A stretch of 51,974 bases of DNA, taken from Bacillus albus (lineage in GTDB: Bacteria; Bacillota; Bacilli; Bacillales; Bacillaceae_G). Made by a program: the position numbers and the translations under genes. Where the stretch lies: the NCBI RefSeq assembly GCF_001884185.1, contig NZ_MAOE01000093.1, positions 1-51,974 on the forward strand, written 5' to 3'. The notes under the pieces were generated by a model that saw only the letters and a list, made by a program, of their open reading frames with translations, did no database searches and was not told the DNA's origin. Shown in pieces: positions 43,515-51,800 of this stretch (position 1 is its first letter; the number at the start of each line of letters is the position of its first letter).

Positions 43515-44921
43515 ATGTTAGAAATCATTTTTATTGCTGTATTACTTTTGACTAGCATCACTCCCATCTTTATCGAACGAGGTTTGACGAAAAAAAATAT
43601 AGTCATTTTACTGATCAATTATGCACTCTTATTTGCCACCATCATTGTAATTGGCGCAAACTGGCTTATGATCCCTGCTTATTTCTTATTGTTCGTTTTA
43701 ACATTACAAGTTTTTTTGAAACCAAAAACTACAGCCGTTTCTAAAAAGTTAGTGATGAAAGTTTTAAAAGGTTTAGGAATTATCGTAACCGCTATCGCAA
43801 TGTTTACATTACCTTTACTTTTTCCGATTTTAACACTCCCTGAGCCTACTGGAAAATATACAGTAGGAACGAAAGCTTTTCATTTAATTGATACAAATCG
43901 AAAAGAAACCACTGTACCAAATAGTCATGGAAATCGTGAGTTAATGATACAAGTATACTATCCCGCCGAAAAAGGATCTGGGAACCCTTCTGCCTATTTT
44001 AAGAACATAAACGAGCTGGCTGAACAATTGGCAGTAACAAACGGTGTTCCATATATCGTAACGACACATTTAGGACTGACAAAAACACATTCTTATCAAG
44101 ATGCTACGCCACTTCAAGCTAAAGAAAAATTCCCCCTCCTCTTATTCGGCCATGGAATGGGATTATATGGTCAACAAAATACATTCCAATTAGAGGAATT
44201 AGCTAGTCAAGGCTATGTCGTAATCGCTCTTAATTTCACAGGATATGCAGCAACAACTATTTTCCCTAACGGAAACCGTATAGACTCTATACCAATTGAA
44301 TATAAACCTACTGCCTTAAATACCATAGTTGAAAAATGGGAACAGGATACTACTTTTGTTTTAAATGAAGTAATAGAGGGGAATTTCGATAAAAATTTTA
44401 AAACGATTGCAGACTTAATCGAATATGACAAAATTGGAATGTTCGGTCACTCTTTTGGCGGAGCAACTTCCGCACAAATGTTAGTAAAGGATACGCGTAT
44501 TAAGGCTGCAATTGATATGGACGGTGGATTGTATGGAGACCCGATGCCTAAAGATGGTCCTCAGAAACCATTCATGTTGATGAATGCTGAGGCTACGATT
44601 CATTTCATGAAAGAAGCGGAGAATCAAAAGACAACCGGAATACAAAATGAATTATTGGAAATATCCTATTTAAGAAATAAAACGATTGAAAAACCTGGCG
44701 TATACACAGTAGTAATTCCAAAAACAAATCATACTAGTTTTACAGATTTAGCAGCATTTTCACCTATTATTAACGAACCAGACGAAGATGTAGCCGCAAA
44801 TTATACACTCATTAATAAACTAGTAACTAGCTTTTTCGATCAAACTTTAAAAGGGATAAACGAAAATCGTTTAGAAGAAATTCAGAAGCAATATCCTGAA
44901 CTTCAGCTCATTAAACACTAA
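43515..44921 (+). CDS. membrane-anchored alpha/beta hydrolase (PAF acetylhydrolase-like)
   Basis: A 468-aa protein with three or four N-terminal membrane spans (about 1-20, 26-45, 47-65, 85-108) and a large hydrolase domain. 'FPLLLFGHGMGLYGQQNTF' is the oxyanion region, GHSFGG the nucleophile elbow (Ser about 313) and 'IPKTNHTSFTD' the likely catalytic His. This is the layout of Bacillus proteins annotated as platelet-activating-factor acetylhydrolase-like. The active site probably faces outside. Ribosome site GGAAAGGAGC lies a little far upstream. Confidence 0.85.
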   Translation: MLEIIFIAVLLLTSITPIFIERGLTKKNIVILLINYALLFATIIVIGANWLMIPAYFLLFVLTLQVFLKPKTTAVSKKLVMKVLKGLGIIVTAIAMFTLPLLFPILTLPEPTGKYTVGTKAFHLIDTNRKETTVPNSHGNRELMIQVYYPAEKGSGNPSAYFKNINELAEQLAVTNGVPYIVTTHLGLTKTHSYQDATPLQAKEKFPLLLFGHGMGLYGQQNTFQLEELASQGYVVIALNFTGYAATTIFPNGNRIDSIPIEYKPTALNTIVEKWEQDTTFVLNEVIEGNFDKNFKTIADLIEYDKIGMFGHSFGGATSAQMLVKDTRIKAAIDMDGGLYGDPMPKDGPQKPFMLMNAEATIHFMKEAENQKTTGIQNELLEISYLRNKTIEKPGVYTVVIPKTNHTSFTDLAAFSPIINEPDEDVAANYTLINKLVTSFFDQTLKGINENRLEEIQKQYPELQLIKH

Positions 44922-44946
44922 TAATTATTCATTTACCTAGTCATGT

Positions 44947-44974
44947 AGCCCCTCACTATACTTGAGGGGTTTCT
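44947..44974 (+). terminator. terminator after the hydrolase gene
   Basis: CCCCTCA, loop, TTGAGGGG, TTTCTGCTTT. Confidence 0.75.
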
Positions 44975-44990
44975 GCTTTAAAACAATTAT

Positions 44991-45016
44991 AAAAAAAGGC
45001 CCCATCACTGGGGCGC
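44991..45016 (-). terminator. orphan minus-strand terminator
   Basis: On the minus strand GCGCCCC, loop, GGGGCC, seven Ts. No minus-strand gene reaches it; the gene at 45270 has its own terminator. A short transcript between about 45020 and 45225 may end here. Confidence 0.55.
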
Positions 45017-45136
45017 TCAAAAAATAATATAAGTAAATGAATTAAAACAAATAACAGACAACTAAAATATATAACATAAAAATTGTATAATCTATATATA
45101 TGCAATATTACATAGAAAAATTTCATTATTTCATGC

Positions 45137-45262
45137 TATACTAAAACAGGAGTCGACAATCGTTATTTTCTTCTTATTTTTAAAGCAATATGGATATATC
45201 TTCTTAACTTCATTTGGATTGTACAAGCAAAAGAAGACATCTTAATTGATGTCTTCTTTTCT
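45137..45262 (+). ncRNA. candidate small RNA between TATACT and a terminator
   Basis: TATACT at 45137-45142 in the context TCATGCTATACT, followed by about 85 nt without an ORF and the bidirectional terminator AAGAAGACATC...GATGTCTTCTT at 45229-45262. Compare the ATGCTATACT at 17505-17514. Weak evidence. Confidence 0.25.
45229..45262. terminator. bidirectional terminator
   Basis: AAAAGAAGACATC, loop, GATGTCTTCTTTTC; ends the minus-strand coiled-coil protein gene. Confidence 0.85.
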
Positions 45263-45269
45263 TATATTT

Positions 45270-45515
45270 TTATGAGTTCCTTTGAGCAGATGCTCTCCAA
45301 GCACGAAAAGATGTTGGGTGTCCAGAATGAGCTCTTTGCTTTGCAGCAGCAACAGCTGGTTTTTCTTCAATAGTCTTTGGTTGTTCTTCCACAATCGCTG
45401 ATTTTTCTTCAAGAGTAGTCACAGCTGTTTGTATTTTTTCCAGCTGCTCTTTTAAAGCTTGCTGTTCAATCTTTAAATCCGTAAGTAATCGTAAAATCAT
45501 TTCAGAATTGGCCAT
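45270..45515 (-). CDS. small coiled-coil protein of unknown function
   Basis: An 81-aa protein: N-terminal coiled coil (about 5-45, 'LLTDLKIEQQALKEQLEKIQ'), a glutamate/proline-rich hinge ('EEQPKTIEEKPAV') and a basic tail with arginine/serine ('SFRAWRASAQRNS'). ATG 45515 follows AAGGAGGATC; the frame opens 13 codons earlier without a ribosome site. It is divergent from the third YjcZ gene. Function unknown; the layout suits a scaffold or surface protein. Confidence 0.68.
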   Translation of the reverse strand: MANSEMILRLLTDLKIEQQALKEQLEKIQTAVTTLEEKSAIVEEQPKTIEEKPAVAAAKQRAHSGHPTSFRAWRASAQRNS

Positions 45516-45621
45516 AAAGATCCTCCTTCCCCCAATACACAGAATAAAATACAATATGTCATCAGCATAATACTCGTGACAAAAATAAGGTCGTCAACTC
45601 TTTTAAAATCTAAGCTCCTTT

Positions 45622-45714
45622 TATTTTTCAAAAGGACCTGCTCAAGTCTATCCGTAAAAACATAAAGTGAATTAAATCCATTAATTAATGGTCTTTAGGG
45701 AAGGAGGAGTTAAT
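45622..45714 (+). promoter_or_regulatory. conserved YjcZ leader, copy 3
   Basis: CAAAAGGACCTGCTC (45629-45643), 17 bp, CATAAAGTG (45661-45669), AATCCATTAAT, then GGAAGGAGG. Confidence 0.6.
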
Positions 45715-45840
45715 ATGGGCTATGGCGGTACTTGTGGCGGTGGCTGCGGTTTCGGTGGCGGATTCGCTTTACTAGTTGTACTCTTTATTTTATTAATCAT
45801 CGTTGGAGCTAGCTGTTGGGGCGGCGGATTCGGCTGCTAA
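45715..45840 (+). CDS. YjcZ family sporulation-type micro-protein
   Basis: 41 aa: [16 protein letters not shown], helix at about 17-31, and an extended glycine-rich tail [11 protein letters not shown]. It is the longest of the three paralogues here. AAGGAGG ribosome site, conserved leader upstream, and a terminator 4 bp after the stop. Confidence 0.85.
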   Translation: MGYGGTCGGGCGFGGGFALLVVLFILLIIVGASCWGGGFGC

Positions 45841-45844
45841 GGAG

Positions 45845-45871
45845 AGGCACTCTTGAGAGTGTCTTTTTTTG
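45845..45871 (+). terminator. terminator after YjcZ copy 3
   Basis: AGGCACTCTTGAGAGTGTCTTTTTTT. Confidence 0.8.
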
Positions 45872-45974
45872 TGTTTTTGGATGTACAGGCCCTATACATA
45901 TTGATAGCTTACAAGTGCTAAAAACTACTATGAAAAATTAAACTTTTTATAATTGACATAACACATCATGCACC

Positions 45975-46014
45975 ATATACTGTTAACAACAGTATACTGT
46001 CACTAACAGTATAT
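45975..46014. promoter_or_regulatory. PadR operator array
   Basis: ATATACTGT (45975-45983), the perfect palindrome ACAGTATACTGT (45989-46000) and ACAGTATAT (46006-46014) occur within 40 bp, ending 28 bp before padR. Closely similar to the sites in front of the other padR at 14006-14054. Confidence 0.7.
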
Positions 46015-46042
46015 ATCCTAATTCATTCTAGGAGGAAAATCC

Positions 46043-46384
46043 ATGAAACATACAGGAAGACATACAGGTGCATTTCTTTTGTTATTTCTAGCTGAAGGAG
46101 ATAACTATGGCGGGCAATTACTACAAAAGTGCGAGGAAGAACTTCCCGTCAATCCAATCGATAGCGCCATTTTATATCGTACGCTAAAGAAATTAGAAAA
46201 CGAAGGTGCAATTGAATCTTACGTAAGCACAGATCATCAAGACAAACCGAGAAAAATGTACAAAATCACGCCTGCTGGAAAGGAACAATTGGCAGATTTC
46301 CAAATGGATATTGAAGAAAAAATGAAGAACTTATCCTTTTTCTTAGACAAATATAAGGACTTAAAGGATTCCGACCATGATTAA
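46043..46384 (+). CDS. PadR family regulator
   Basis: A 113-aa winged-helix protein: 'GAFLLLFLAEGDNYGGQLLQKC', then 'AILYRTLKKLENEGAIESYV' (recognition helix about 45-64), wing 'DKPRKMYKITPAGKEQL', and a C-terminal helix with 'LSFFLDKYKD'. First gene of a three-gene operon with two small permeases; it overlaps the next gene by 8 bp. Autoregulation through the ACAGTATACTGT sites is likely. Ribosome site AGGAGG. Confidence 0.9.
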   Translation: MKHTGRHTGAFLLLFLAEGDNYGGQLLQKCEEELPVNPIDSAILYRTLKKLENEGAIESYVSTDHQDKPRKMYKITPAGKEQLADFQMDIEEKMKNLSFFLDKYKDLKDSDHD

Positions 46385-46859
46385 TGGCGTAATCCTTTAC
46401 ACTTTAGCCATTATTCTTACGGGGATTTCTTTTATGAAGGACCGGACGAAAACGAAAGATGCTCTAATGAAATCGTGGAAAATGTTTCGCAACCTTCTCC
46501 CTGCGATGCTTTCCATCATGCTTTTCGTTGGCTTATCGCTTTCTGTATTAACGCCGCCCTTTATCTCTTCTATCATTGGAGAACAGTCCGGATTGTTAGG
46601 TATTATGTATTCAGCAATACTCGGCTCCGTTGCACTTATTCCAAGCTTCGTCGTATTCCCACTTGGTAATACGTTAGTACAACACGGCGCAGGCCTTCCT
46701 CAAGTTGCGGCACTTATGTCTACACTCATGTCAGTAGGGCTTACAACATTACCGATGGAACAAAAGATATTCGGGCGAAGCTTTGCTTACGCACGTAATG
46801 CATCTGCTCTGCTCATGTCTCTCCTATTCTCCTATATCATTTGGGTGGTGATGGTATGA
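46377..46859 (+). CDS. half-size DUF318/ArsP-type permease, subunit 1
   Basis: A 160-aa protein with about five membrane spans and no soluble domain. 'NLLPAMLSIMLFVGLSLS' and 'LGSVALIPSFVVFPLGNTLVQHGAGLPQVAALMST' fit one half of the PF03773 permease family (E. coli YraQ, ArsP). It starts within the end of padR and ends overlapping the start of the next gene (ATGA). The two half-size proteins would together match one full-length permease, suggesting a heterodimer. Substrate unknown. Confidence 0.75.
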   Translation: MINGVILYTLAIILTGISFMKDRTKTKDALMKSWKMFRNLLPAMLSIMLFVGLSLSVLTPPFISSIIGEQSGLLGIMYSAILGSVALIPSFVVFPLGNTLVQHGAGLPQVAALMSTLMSVGLTTLPMEQKIFGRSFAYARNASALLMSLLFSYIIWVVMV

Positions 46860-47383
46860 AAGAACTAAAAAGATATCGCTTCTTTTTCATCTTACTACTG
46901 GGGCTCTTCGTATTAACTTTTATAAATCAATCTTTAGGATGGAGCGCATTACAACTAACAGGAAATAGCATTTTAGATATGTTGTTTCTCCTTCCCCCTG
47001 TCCTACTATTTGTAGGATTGCTTGATCAATGGGTGAAGAAAGAAACGCTCATGAAATATATGGGCGAAAAATCCGGCATATACGGAATCCTATTCTCTTT
47101 ATTATTAGGGGGCATTGCAGCTGGTCCTCTCTACGTTGCCTTTCCAATTGCAGCACTCCTATTAAAAAAAGGCGCAAGTATTCGGTATATTGTATTTTTC
47201 TTAGGCGTTTGGACAACTGCAAAATTGCCAATTCTCGTGTATGAATTCTCTTCATTTGGAGCTACTTTTACACTCATTCATATTTGCTTCGGACTAGTAT
47301 TCTTTTATGTAATGGGGATTATTTTTGAGAGGTTTTATGATCAGGAGCAGTTGCTAAGGTATGATGTTACGAAAGAAATGTAA
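46856..47383 (+). CDS. half-size DUF318/ArsP-type permease, subunit 2
   Basis: A 175-aa protein with about five spans. 'GILFSLLLGGIAAGPLYVAFPIAALLLKKGASIRYIVFFLG' is the most conserved PF03773 region. The ATG overlaps the stop of subunit 1 as ATGA, with a GGTGGTGATGG ribosome site inside the upstream gene; the frame also opens at TTG 46841. Last gene of the padR operon, followed by a terminator. ArsP exports trivalent organoarsenicals, but neither half shows the ArsP cysteines clearly, so the substrate is open. Confidence 0.75.
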   Translation: MKELKRYRFFFILLLGLFVLTFINQSLGWSALQLTGNSILDMLFLLPPVLLFVGLLDQWVKKETLMKYMGEKSGIYGILFSLLLGGIAAGPLYVAFPIAALLLKKGASIRYIVFFLGVWTTAKLPILVYEFSSFGATFTLIHICFGLVFFYVMGIIFERFYDQEQLLRYDVTKEM

Positions 47384-47417
47384 AAAGACATCTTTATCTC
47401 TTAAAGATGTCTTTTTA
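47381..47417. terminator. bidirectional terminator
   Basis: AAAAAGACATCTTTA, loop, TAAAGATGTCTTTTT, between the convergent permease and MFS genes. Confidence 0.88.
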
Positions 47418-47425
47418 TTTGAACC

Positions 47426-48901
47426 TTAATTCTCGTTCTGTAAAACCCTCGCTGCCTTTACTCCCTCTTTCTTTTCTTTTAAAAACAACGATACGATAAA
47501 AGCAACAATGATAAAGACTAACCCTAGTGCAAATGCACCTTGGAATCCTGATGTTAAACCGTTTAACTTCTCTACTGGGTCCAGTGGATTTGCGGAGCTT
47601 TCCATATAGCTAGCTGTTCCTGAAGACATTTTCGAAATAAAGATAGCTGTACCAATTGCGCCAGCTACTTGTTGCAACGTATTAAACAATGCTGTTCCGT
47701 GCGGATATAAATCTGGTGTTAATTGATTTAAACCGTATGTTTGTGCCGTCATGACAAACATGAGTCCAACCATTAATACGCTATGCATAACAATAATTTG
47801 TACCATTGATGTATCAGGAGTAATACCTTTAAACAAGAACATTGCAATTCCTACTAACACAATGCCGGGAACGATAATAACTTTCGGACTAAATTTATCA
47901 AATAGTTTACCTGCGATTGGTCCCATGATGGCGCTAATAACACTTCCTGGAAGCATGATAATTCCTGATTTAAAAGCTGTAACGAGTAAAACTGTTTGCA
48001 GGAACATCGGTAATAAAGTCATCGTTGAAAATAACGACATCATCACAATGACAATTAATCCAACTGATAATGTAAACATCGGAACTTTAAATGCGCGTAA
48101 TTCTAAAATTGGATTCTCAATTTTCAATTGTCGAACGACAAAAATACATAATGAGATAAGCCCAACAAGTAAAGTGCCATACACTTTTGCATCGGACCAT
48201 CCTAAGTCACCTGATGCACTAAAGCTATACACAATTCCGCCAAATCCGAGTGTCGATAAAAGGATAGATGGATAATCTACTTTTGGCCTTGTTAACTCTG
48301 AAACATTTTGAATGTACTTCATTCCAATCATAATGGAAATGATCACGACAGGAATAACAATATAGAATAACCAGCGCCAATTTAATGAATCCACAATTAC
48401 TCCAGATAATGTAGGACCAATTGCTGGAGCTGCCATCATTACAAGTGCGATTAATCCCATTGTTGCACCACGTTTTTCAGGCGGACAAATAATTAAAATC
48501 GTATTCATTAATAACGGTGAAATTAACCCTGTCGCTACCGCTTGGACGATACGGCCGACTAATAAAACGGAAAATGTCGGCGCAAATCCCGCAATTAATG
48601 TACCAGCTAAAAACGTTACCATAGCGATTAAAAACATTTGTCTCGTTGTGAGCCATTGTTGAAGTAACGCTGTAATCGGGACTAAAACACCAACTACTAA
48701 CATGTAAGCTGTAGAAAGCCATTGAATTGTTGAAGCTGTTACGCCAAATTCTTTCATTAATACGGTTAACGCATTACCAAGTAACGTTTCGTTTAATAAT
48801 GCAACCATTGCCCCTAGAAGTAATGCAATTAAAATGGGGGTATGTTTCAAATTAGAAGTATCAACTTTTCCACTTGCAGGGCTCTTAGTTGTCATATTCA
48901 T
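47426..48901 (-). CDS. DHA2-family MFS multidrug efflux transporter
   Basis: A 491-aa protein with 14 predicted spans. Motif A is weak in the first loop ('LQQWLTTRQMF'); motif C for antiporters is 'GPTLSGVIVDSLNWRWLFYI', the classic DHA2 'W-R-W-x-F' end of span 5. Related to EmrB/LmrB proteins. It is divergent from a TetR gene and the two share an inverted-repeat operator, so export of a toxic compound that is also the TetR ligand is likely (inference). RBS: AGGAGGAG. Confidence 0.9.
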   Translation of the reverse strand: MNMTTKSPASGKVDTSNLKHTPILIALLLGAMVALLNETLLGNALTVLMKEFGVTASTIQWLSTAYMLVVGVLVPITALLQQWLTTRQMFLIAMVTFLAGTLIAGFAPTFSVLLVGRIVQAVATGLISPLLMNTILIICPPEKRGATMGLIALVMMAAPAIGPTLSGVIVDSLNWRWLFYIVIPVVIISIMIGMKYIQNVSELTRPKVDYPSILLSTLGFGGIVYSFSASGDLGWSDAKVYGTLLVGLISLCIFVVRQLKIENPILELRAFKVPMFTLSVGLIVIVMMSLFSTMTLLPMFLQTVLLVTAFKSGIIMLPGSVISAIMGPIAGKLFDKFSPKVIIVPGIVLVGIAMFLFKGITPDTSMVQIIVMHSVLMVGLMFVMTAQTYGLNQLTPDLYPHGTALFNTLQQVAGAIGTAIFISKMSSGTASYMESSANPLDPVEKLNGLTSGFQGAFALGLVFIIVAFIVSLFLKEKKEGVKAARVLQNEN

Positions 48902-48973
48902 TTACAAATTCTCCTCCTGTTTCTTACTAAAAAACTTTAAATATACCTAAACACATGTAATATAATATACATA

Positions 48974-49025
48974 TGTAGATTAAAAAGGGAGAATCAATTT
49001 TCAGCCACTGTATATTTAATCTACA
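48974..49025. promoter_or_regulatory. TetR operator arms between the MFS and tetR genes
   Basis: TGTAGATTAAA (48974-48984) and its exact complement TTTAATCTACA (49015-49025), 30 bp apart. The right arm lies 17 bp before the tetR start. Confidence 0.7.
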
Positions 49026-49042
49026 AAAAAGGAGAATTGTAG

Positions 49043-49618
49043 ATGAATGATAATGAAAAACAACTCGATTTACGTATTAGACGTACACATAAATTATTGT
49101 GGGATTCCTTATTTGAATTAATGACGCAATCAAAACAGAAATATAGTACGATCACGATTAACCAAATTTGTGACCGCGCGATGGTACACAGAACAACCTT
49201 TTATAAACACTTTGAAGATAAAGATGCTTTATTAACATTTGGATTTAAACGATACGGCAAGATGATTGCTGAAATACCGGTTTCAGATCGATTAAGTAAA
49301 CCATTTCAAGTGATGGAACAATTTCTACATCATGAAGAAATCGGTAAAATATTAGAGACGCAAATGTCAGATGAACAATTTATTAACCGGACACAGTATT
49401 TAAGTCACGAAACGAGAAAACAAGAAATAGAAGCGTTAAATCAACTACACAAAAATCATACGATGCCAAATGATCTAATCATTGAATTTTATTCAGGGGC
49501 AATCACCTCATTAAGCGCATGGTGGTTTAAAAATGAAAGAAAAGTTTCTGCTGCTGAAATGGATAGGTATCTCCACCAACTTATTAACCGGGATATTTTT
49601 CAGTTTGAAAAAGAATAA
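49043..49618 (+). CDS. TetR/AcrR family regulator
   Basis: A 191-aa protein with an N-terminal helix-turn-helix ('STITINQICDRAMVHRTTFYKHFEDKDALL', about 33-62) and a helical ligand domain resembling the TetR_C group found with MFS pumps in Bacillus. It probably represses the divergent efflux gene and itself through 48974-49025. Ribosome site AAAGGAGAA. A terminator hairpin follows about 110 bp downstream. Confidence 0.9.
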   Translation: MNDNEKQLDLRIRRTHKLLWDSLFELMTQSKQKYSTITINQICDRAMVHRTTFYKHFEDKDALLTFGFKRYGKMIAEIPVSDRLSKPFQVMEQFLHHEEIGKILETQMSDEQFINRTQYLSHETRKQEIEALNQLHKNHTMPNDLIIEFYSGAITSLSAWWFKNERKVSAAEMDRYLHQLINRDIFQFEKE

Positions 49619-49726
49619 GACTACACCTTTTCAATCATGCAATCAAATTGACCACAAAATAGGAATATGATATATTTTCCGTAGAATACTATATAAGTGT
49701 AACAGCGAATAAATTGGCATATAATA

Positions 49727-49757
49727 AAAAGAAGAGATGCGCTAACATCTCTTCCTT
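49727..49757 (+). terminator. terminator
   Basis: AAAGAAGAGATG, loop CGCTAA, CATCTCTTCCTT; downstream of tetR. Confidence 0.6.
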
Positions 49758-49865
49758 AACTGCTACCGCTTAAGGTGGTGGTTATTATAAACTATTTCTT
49801 TTTGCGGAACCCACCCTTTTGCTTTGGTCTTATCAATACCTAAAATTAAAAAAAACTTTAAATTC

Positions 49866-49912
49866 AAACACCGTAACATATTAGATATAACTAATATGTT
49901 ACGGTGTTTTTC
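49866..49912 (-). terminator. strong terminator downstream of the OLD nuclease gene
   Basis: A 19-bp perfect stem (AAACACCGTAACATATTAG and complement) with T/A flanks. It can act on both strands; for the OLD gene it lies about 80 bp after the stop. Confidence 0.75.
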
Positions 49913-49994
49913 CCTTCTATTATCCATTATGTTTACAGATCCAAAACAACAGTCCTTCAAACTCAATTTTTAATTAATTCTTGAAAATCGTACT

Positions 49995-51800
49995 TTACTC
50001 AGAAACTAATTCATCAAGTGCATCCAGTAATTGAGATGAATCTTCCCATTCTAAACAACCAGCCGGAGTTCGAGCAGCGTGATTACTAAGTGCATGTAAA
50101 AGATCTGTGATTTTTTGGAAAGCATTAATATCTTCCCTAATTGTTAATAGTGCATTATAAGGTTTCTCACCACTAACAGCTTCTCCAAAATAAGCTTCTT
50201 CAAAATTCGGAATAGATGATAAAAGTCTGACTTTAGTAGCATCTTCATGCATGTTTACCGCTTCTTTTATATTATCATTTGTTGCCCATGCCTTATTTTT
50301 TTTGAATTCACCATTCAGTTTTCTCTTATTTGTAAAAGGTCTGTCACTGTCATGAAGAATAGAGTATCTAGATCCAAAATGATTTAGTATTTTTACTAAA
50401 GAAACAATAGTATCTTTTCCTCTAGCGCGTATAATATGAATGTTATTAAACGCTTCAGGATTTGCACTGATGACATACTTGAAAGCTGTATACTCTGTAT
50501 CTCCTTCAACAATAATGGAATGACCTCCAAAGAAAAATTCTGCGACATATGGGTCGAAAATATTCAAAAGTTTTAATCTTTTTTTATCATCTTCATCTAG
50601 TTTAGCCTTATTAGGCCTAAACAAAGTTGTTCCATTAATTTCTCCGTCTTCATTACGCTCTACACGAATGATTGTGGTATTATCTCTGGAAAGATCGATA
50701 AATGCAGGAGAATGAGTAGTAACCATTACTTGCCAATTACCAGATTGGGGAAGATCGTAAAGTACTTTACAAGCTTCTCTTATTGCGCTTGGATGAAGGC
50801 ACAACTCTGGCTCATCTAATAATAGGACATGCGGTCGTTGAGAGCTTTTCTTTTTTGAAAGCTGAGTTTCATTTATAAATTGAAGTGCTGCCCAAAGTAA
50901 AGTTCTTCTAGCACCACTACCTTGTCGTTCTATCGAACTCTGATAACCACCTTCCGGGCCCATTAACAATTGTGGATTGGCTTTAAAAAGATTAATACTC
51001 TTTTCTAATTCTTCCTGAGGTCTTGCATCAAATTTCACTTGATATCCCGGGAAAACCTTATCTATTAGCTGCGTAATTTGATTTTCTGCATTTTCTATTT
51101 CATTTTTAGAATCTTTTATAATTACATTTTGAATTTCTTCAATTTTGTCTATTAAAAGACTATAATCAGTTTTTTGATCTCCATCTTTATTTTCAACACT
51201 TATAAAAGATTTCACCCTATCTGTTAAAACAGATTGTAAAATATTTATTATCTCTTTTGATTGTGCTTCTGGGTTAGAAAATGCATCTACTAAATGTGGT
51301 TGGGGTCTTCGTGAATTTGCAACATTTGGCGCTCCCCAAGGCACTTGATCTGACCAATCATTTTCATATACATCAAACCCTCTTCTAACTGGGTCACCAA
51401 CATTTTTCCAAACCCATTGTTCACGTACATATTTTTCACCAGTTTCTGAATCAACTCTTATCCATCTTTCTCCTGGACTATTATCATATACAACTGTTTG
51501 CAATTCGATTTCAGGGAAACTCCCTTCAGTTATCTCACTATTCGGAAAATCATCAATATGTAATTTCCCCTCTTTGGAACCATGTGACATTACTACTTCG
51601 TATGCTCTAAGAATCGAACTTTTCCCAACATTATTGGGGCCAACAAGAACTACAATATCATCTAATTCAATTTCCACAGGGTTGTTTCCAATACATCGAA
51701 AATTTTTGATAATCAATTTACTCAATCTAGGTCTTGGAACTTCAGTATTACTAGATTCAAGTGTTATAATTGGTTGACTTGTTGCTTTCTTTTTTGCCAT
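49995..51800 (-). CDS. OLD-family ATP-dependent endonuclease (AAA ATPase + TOPRIM)
   Basis: A 601-aa protein. ABC-type ATPase: Walker A GPNNVGKSS (54-62), 'SIERQGSGARRTLLWA' signature-like motif near 300, Walker B 'LLLDEPELCLHP' near 328 and the H-loop 'VMVTTHSPAFID'. The C-terminal TOPRIM domain shows E432 in IIVEGDTEY and the D484-x-D486 pair in HDSDRP, so nuclease residues appear intact. OLD proteins are anti-phage or DNA-repair nucleases (P2 Old, GajA). No GajB-type helicase is visible inside the window, but the upstream side ends 174 bp away. RBS: AGGAGTG. Confidence 0.9.
   Translation of the reverse strand: MAKKKATSQPIITLESSNTEVPRPRLSKLIIKNFRCIGNNPVEIELDDIVVLVGPNNVGKSSILRAYEVVMSHGSKEGKLHIDDFPNSEITEGSFPEIELQTVVYDNSPGERWIRVDSETGEKYVREQWVWKNVGDPVRRGFDVYENDWSDQVPWGAPNVANSRRPQPHLVDAFSNPEAQSKEIINILQSVLTDRVKSFISVENKDGDQKTDYSLLIDKIEEIQNVIIKDSKNEIENAENQITQLIDKVFPGYQVKFDARPQEELEKSINLFKANPQLLMGPEGGYQSSIERQGSGARRTLLWAALQFINETQLSKKKSSQRPHVLLLDEPELCLHPSAIREACKVLYDLPQSGNWQVMVTTHSPAFIDLSRDNTTIIRVERNEDGEINGTTLFRPNKAKLDEDDKKRLKLLNIFDPYVAEFFFGGHSIIVEGDTEYTAFKYVISANPEAFNNIHIIRARGKDTIVSLVKILNHFGSRYSILHDSDRPFTNKRKLNGEFKKNKAWATNDNIKEAVNMHEDATKVRLLSSIPNFEEAYFGEAVSGEKPYNALLTIREDINAFQKITDLLHALSNHAARTPAGCLEWEDSSQLLDALDELVSE

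Larger units (their letters stand above)
49619..49994. other. intergenic region with a gene relic
   Basis: It contains two hairpins (below) and, on the minus strand at 49763-49840, an open stretch encoding 'GIDKTKAKGWVPQKEIVYNN' without a start or ribosome site of its own. The hairpin at 49866 interrupts the frame upstream. It may be the last part of a lost gene; family not recognised. Confidence 0.3.

Noticed and set aside
47751-48275. 174-codon frame opposite the MFS gene
   Set aside because: Composition (Ile/Thr/Asn-rich) is what the antisense of a membrane protein gives; the MFS gene on the other strand is clear.
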